Below, one piece after another: positions 5,147-8,498 of a stretch of 8,498 bases of DNA. The notes beneath the pieces were generated by a model. That model was given only the letters and a program-made list of their open reading frames with translations, was not told the origin of the DNA and did not search any database. Both the position numbers and the translations under genes were made by a program. The DNA lies in the NCBI GenBank assembly GCA_050697155.1, contig JBOGZD010000123.1:1-8498 (forward strand), written 5' to 3'. Position 1 is the first letter of the stretch. Every line of letters starts with the position of its first letter. Source of the DNA: JBOGZD01 sp050697155. Lineage in GTDB: Bacteria; Actinomycetota; Thermoleophilia; Solirubrobacterales; 70-9.

Positions 5147-6888
5147 TCAACTGGCAGCGGAACGGGCCGGCGCTGACGGCGGCTCCGCGGCGATTCTCGT
5201 GGCCGGACATGTCCGAGGCGCTGCCCGTGGACGTGATGCCGTGCTCGAACGAGGAGTACTTCCCGCCGCCGCCCAGCACGCAGCAGCTGCAGATCATGTG
5301 GCTGGCCAACCGCGAGACCGAGCGGCTGCGGCGCAAGTTCAACATGAGCCGCCGCGAGTTCGTCCGCACCGCTGCCGCGACGGCGATCGGCTTCTGGGCG
5401 ATCGACATGGTGATGCCCGGCGTGTTCGGCAGCTACGGCGCCGCCCAGGGCGGGCGGCCCGACGCCTGTGACCTCGAGTTCGCGGGCGGCAGGGGGCTGG
5501 AGACGCTTCGCAACCTGCCGGGCGAGTTCATCTTCGACGTCCAGTCCCATCACGTCGACCCCGACGGCATGTGGCGGGTCACCAACCCGGCCATCCACGC
5601 GTTCTTCGCCGCGATCTGGCCGCAGGCCAATCCGGTCTTCGGCCAGAGCGGCGGCGAGCTCGACCCGATCGCGAACCTGTCGCGCTTCCACTACCTGAAG
5701 GAGCTCTTCCTCGACTCGGCGACGACGATGACGGTGCTCTCGACCGTCCCGACCTCGCCCGATTCGGACAACCCGCTGCCGATCGCCGAGGCGGAGCTGA
5801 CCGTCGACACCGTCAACGACCTCGCCGACACGCGCCGCTCGGTGATGCATTCGTTCGTGATGCCCAACCGCGGCTCGCCGGGGGGCGACAACACCCCCTA
5901 CATCCGGCCCCGGTACCTCGACGAGGAGCTGGAGCTGATGATGGAGCGGGCGGGTCAGTATCGCCGCAAGCTGCGTGGCTGGAAGACCTACTGCGCCTGG
6001 GGCAGCGTCCCGTTCGCGAGCGGCTGGTGGCTGGACAGCGACACGGGGATGGCCTTCCTCGAGCAGGTCCGGAACGTCAGCCGCACCTACAAGCGGATCC
6101 CGTCCGTGGTCGCCACCCACAAGGGCTTCGCCCTACCCGGCTTCGACCAGGAGAAGAGCACCCCGCGCGACATCGGCCCGGCCGCCAAGGCAAACCGCGA
6201 CATCAAGTTCCTCGTCTACCACTCCGGCTACGACATCGGGGACACCCAGCGTCCCTACGCCGGCGACGAGAACGTGAGGTCGAACACCAACACGGTCGAC
6301 GCGCTGATCAAGAGCCTGCGCGAGAACCAGTACGACGCGACCCGGTTTCGCAAGAAGGGCAAGCGGTTCGGCAACGTCCCCAACGTCTACGCCGAGCTGG
6401 GATCGGTGTGGCGCAGCGTGATGGACGACCCCGACCAGGCCGCGCACCTGCTCGGCAAGCTGATCACCCACGTGGGCCCGAAGCGAATCTGCTGGGGCAC
6501 CGACAGCCTCTGGTACGGCTCACCGCAGCCCGAGATCGTCGCCATGCGGCGGTTCGAGTTCACCGAGCGAGGCAAGGAGCTCTACCGCCTGCCGCACGGG
6601 CTCGAGGGCGACGTGAACGACCCGACCCGCAAGGCGCCGCGTCCCGAGCGCACGATCCGCAACGGGATCCTCGGGCGCAACGCCGCCCGCGCCTACCGGG
6701 TCAATCCCGACTCGCGCCGCAAGCGGATCGACTGCGATGACGTCAACGCCCTGCGCGACGACGGCTATCTGAAGGGGGAACCCGGCTCGCTGCGCGAGTC
6801 GGCGCCGCTCGCCTCCCACCTCGCGCCCGGCCCGAGGACCCGGCGCGAGGTGATGAAGGCGCTGCGGGAGAACCCGTGGTCGCCCTAG
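5143..6888 (+). CDS. Amidohydrolase-2 family protein with internal twin-arginine motif
   Basis: A 581-residue protein of the amidohydrolase-related TIM-barrel family (Amidohydro_2), which includes decarboxylases and hydrolases using a metal centre. Visible motifs are FDVQSHHVDPDG (131-142; the usual DxHxH with Gln in the first His place), THKGF (325-329), LVYHSGYD (357-364, His360), CWGTDSLWYG (450-459, Asp454 as the likely catalytic Asp) and a final GRNAARAY. Residues 69-75 read SRREFVR followed by TAAATAIGFWA, a clear twin-arginine motif and hydrophobic stretch, so export in folded state is likely. It is preceded by 67 residues rich in Pro and acidic residues, unusually long for a Tat signal. 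An ATG at 5344 (residue 68) would give a conventional Tat peptide but lacks a ribosome binding site, whereas ATG 5143 overlaps the preceding stop by 4 bp, so I keep the longer form. The next gene overlaps its end by 13 bp. The substrate is unknown; it probably acts on a product of the copper enzyme. Confidence 0.85.
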   Translation: MINWQRNGPALTAAPRRFSWPDMSEALPVDVMPCSNEEYFPPPPSTQQLQIMWLANRETERLRRKFNMSRREFVRTAAATAIGFWAIDMVMPGVFGSYGAAQGGRPDACDLEFAGGRGLETLRNLPGEFIFDVQSHHVDPDGMWRVTNPAIHAFFAAIWPQANPVFGQSGGELDPIANLSRFHYLKELFLDSATTMTVLSTVPTSPDSDNPLPIAEAELTVDTVNDLADTRRSVMHSFVMPNRGSPGGDNTPYIRPRYLDEELELMMERAGQYRRKLRGWKTYCAWGSVPFASGWWLDSDTGMAFLEQVRNVSRTYKRIPSVVATHKGFALPGFDQEKSTPRDIGPAAKANRDIKFLVYHSGYDIGDTQRPYAGDENVRSNTNTVDALIKSLRENQYDATRFRKKGKRFGNVPNVYAELGSVWRSVMDDPDQAAHLLGKLITHVGPKRICWGTDSLWYGSPQPEIVAMRRFEFTERGKELYRLPHGLEGDVNDPTRKAPRPERTIRNGILGRNAARAYRVNPDSRRKRIDCDDVNALRDDGYLKGEPGSLRESAPLASHLAPGPRTRREVMKALRENPWSP

Positions 6889-8483
6889 GCCGTCGTTCGT
6901 CGTTCGTCGTTCGTCGTTCGTGCTTCGTCGCCGCCGGGGCCTGGGCTGCCGCCGCCGTGCTGGCGGCGCCGGCCGCCGGGGCGGCGCCCGACGACCGAGC
7001 GGGCTGCGCGCCCGCCAAGGCCCCGGGCGGCCAGTGGCGAAGCTATGGACACGACGACTCGAACACCCGCAGCCAGCCGCGCGAGGATCTGATCTCGGCC
7101 CAGAACGTCGCCGGGCTGCGGGCCAAGTGGGTGTTCTCGGTCGCCGACGCGGGCGGCGAGGGCGACATCGCCGGCACCCCGGTGGTCCGCTTCGGCTGCG
7201 TCTACGTCGCCACCAGCCGCGGCTGGGTGATCGCGTTCAACGCCGACACCGGCGAGCCCGTGTGGGCGCGCGACGTCCCGGACCGCGGATTCGTCTACAG
7301 CTCGGTGGGGGTGACCCGAAAGCGCGTCTACGTGAGCGTCAACCGCACCACCCAGGGGCTCACCGGCTGCCCCCAGGACGAGCCGTGCCTGGGCCCCTTC
7401 GTCATGGCGCTGGACCGCAAGACGGGCAAGCGGGACTGGGTCAGCCGTCCGATCGACACCCAGCGGGGATCCGAGACGTATGCGAGCCCGGTGATCGTCG
7501 GCGGCGTGGTCCTGGTCGGCGTCTCCGGAGGGGTGGCCGAGCTGAGCGCGGACGAGTCGCTGCGGGAGAACTTCCAGGGGTCGCTGGTGTTCCTCAACGG
7601 GCGCAACGGCAGGATCGTCGAGAAGACCTGGACGATCCACCCGCCCGGGGACCCGGATGACGACTTCTCGGGGGCGGGGGTCTGGGGAACGCCCGCGATC
7701 GACCGCCGGGCGAAGCTCGCCTACGTCGGCACCGCGAACCCGTACGTGCCGGCGGCGGCGCATCCCCACGCGGGCGCGGTGCTGAAGCTCGACGTCAATC
7801 GCCGCCACAAGCGCCGGTTCGGCGACATCCTCGCCTTCGGCGAGGGCACCCCCGAGGAGTACCTGGAGGCGTTCTCGGATCTGCCCTGTATCGACTTCCC
7901 CGGCAACGTGCCGCCGTATCCGACCGGGCTCGGGTCCTGCTTCGACCTCGACCTCGACTTCGGCGCCTCCCCGAACCTGTTCCGCGGTCCCGACGGCCGC
8001 GAGCTCGTCGGCGCCGGGCAGAAGTCGGGCGTCTACCACGTCTTCGACGCGAAGACGATGGAGCCGGTCTGGAACGCGACCGTGGGGCCGCCCGGGTACT
8101 TCGGCGGGATCGTCGGCTCCACCGCGTACGACGGAGACGCGATCTACGGGCCGATCACGATCCCGGGCTACCTGTGGTCGATCGACGCCGACGGCGGCAG
8201 CCTGCGCTGGGTGGCGCCGATCCTTGACGTGCTCCACTGGGGCCCTCCGGTGGCGGTCGCCAACGGAGTCCTCTACTCGGTGGACTGGAACGGCTATCTC
8301 AACGCGGTCGACGCCGCCAGCGGCGTGGTGCTGCTGAAGGCCCCGCTTCGGGTCGGCGAGGACGGCGGCTTCCGGGGCACGCCCTCGTGGGCGGGCGTGA
8401 GCGTCGCCCGCCACACCGTCTACGCGGCGGTGGGCACCGGAGGCAGCGATGACGGAGCGGTGATCGCCTTCGGCCTCGGCTGA
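6876..8483 (+). CDS. Secreted PQQ-type beta-propeller dehydrogenase-like protein
   Basis: A 535-residue exported protein of the PQQ-binding-like beta-propeller group (quinoprotein alcohol or polyvinyl-alcohol dehydrogenase-like). Residues 1-37 are a signal peptide with two arginine pairs (RRSSF, RRSCF), possibly Tat. Propeller blades are marked by repeats of the form (V/L)xA(F/L)(D/N)xxTGxxxW: WVIAFNADTGEPVW (117-130), FVMALDRKTGKRDW (175-188), YHVFDAKTMEPVW (387-399), YLWSIDADGGSLRW (432-445), YLNAVDAASG (474-483). SPVIVGGVVLVG and DFGASPNLF also fit the group. No CxxCH haem motif is present, so electrons must leave through another carrier, and the local cupredoxins are candidates. Whether PQQ binds cannot be decided from motifs alone; a structural or BamB-like role is the alternative. 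GTG at 6876 has GGGAG at 6866-6870 and overlaps the preceding gene by 13 bp. The signal region contains a 7-bp tandem repeat. The operon may continue past the window end. Confidence 0.85.
   Translation: MVALGRRSSFVVRRSCFVAAGAWAAAAVLAAPAAGAAPDDRAGCAPAKAPGGQWRSYGHDDSNTRSQPREDLISAQNVAGLRAKWVFSVADAGGEGDIAGTPVVRFGCVYVATSRGWVIAFNADTGEPVWARDVPDRGFVYSSVGVTRKRVYVSVNRTTQGLTGCPQDEPCLGPFVMALDRKTGKRDWVSRPIDTQRGSETYASPVIVGGVVLVGVSGGVAELSADESLRENFQGSLVFLNGRNGRIVEKTWTIHPPGDPDDDFSGAGVWGTPAIDRRAKLAYVGTANPYVPAAAHPHAGAVLKLDVNRRHKRRFGDILAFGEGTPEEYLEAFSDLPCIDFPGNVPPYPTGLGSCFDLDLDFGASPNLFRGPDGRELVGAGQKSGVYHVFDAKTMEPVWNATVGPPGYFGGIVGSTAYDGDAIYGPITIPGYLWSIDADGGSLRWVAPILDVLHWGPPVAVANGVLYSVDWNGYLNAVDAASGVVLLKAPLRVGEDGGFRGTPSWAGVSVARHTVYAAVGTGGSDDGAVIAFGLG
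6891..6925 (+). repeat. Heptanucleotide tandem repeat inside a signal-peptide region
   Basis: Four perfect copies of CGTCGTT (6891-6918) are followed by one variant copy, CGTGCTT (6919-6925), and then CGTCG. It starts two bases after the stop of the amidohydrolase gene and encodes residues 6-17 of the propeller protein (RRSSFVVRRSCF). As the unit is not a multiple of three, gain or loss of one copy would shift the frame. Confidence 0.9.
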
Positions 8484-8498
8484 CCTGCCGTTAGGCGG

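Noticed and set aside
5089..6120. Minus-strand open frame opposite the amidohydrolase gene
   Set aside because: Compositional shadow of a well-supported plus-strand gene; no recognisable domains or start signal.
6885..8414. Long open frame on the minus strand opposite the propeller gene
   Set aside because: Long antisense frames are expected in very GC-rich coding DNA. The translation is Arg/Val/Asp-rich without any fold motif, while the plus strand has a clear protein family match.
6876..8483. Quinohaemoprotein with a fused cytochrome c domain
   Set aside because: No CxxCH haem-binding motif is present anywhere in the protein.
1..8498. CRISPR arrays, tRNA or rRNA genes
   Set aside because: No spaced direct repeats and no tRNA- or rRNA-like stretches were seen; nearly all of the window is protein-coding.

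Overview
The window is very GC-rich, with dense gene packing, ATG/GTG starts and strong AGGAGG-type ribosome binding sites. Together with secreted proteins carrying bacterial Ig-like tails (KGTAKDAAGNTG-type), this suggests a high-GC actinobacterium, perhaps of the Thermoleophilia/Solirubrobacterales type. The lineage is an inference from style; no rRNA or marker gene is present.

Layout. Positions 1-122 are the right end of an IS66-type insertion sequence: a transposase C-terminus plus a terminal inverted repeat. Next come a small VOC/glyoxalase-fold gene (minus strand, 141-494) and, divergent from it, a metallo-beta-lactamase-fold gene (655-1311). The latter lies behind a promoter-like element with the geometry of MerR-family operators. 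From 1325 to the end lies a coherent cluster: a TetR-family regulator (1325-1978, minus), a small secreted cupredoxin (2086-2466, plus), a second secreted cupredoxin with an Ig-like tail (2491-3222, minus), and a tightly overlapping three-gene operon on the plus strand. The operon encodes (a) a secreted protein of 619 residues with the full ligand pattern of a PHM/DBM-like two-copper monooxygenase (also SURNod19-like) fused to a C-terminal type-1 copper domain, (b) an amidohydrolase-2 family protein with a twin-arginine motif, and (c) a secreted PQQ-type beta-propeller dehydrogenase-like protein.

How it may work together. Three copies of a 14-bp palindromic motif (STACYGRCRGTAGC) occur in the two regulatory intergenic regions of the cluster, one beside the tetR gene and two in tandem before the operon. 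This points to one TetR regulon covering all the copper genes. The proteins form a plausible extracytoplasmic oxidation pathway: copper hydroxylation, hydrolysis or decarboxylation, and quinoprotein oxidation, with two cupredoxins of opposite charge as electron carriers. The substrate cannot be read from the sequence. This cluster is the best candidate here for an undescribed system.
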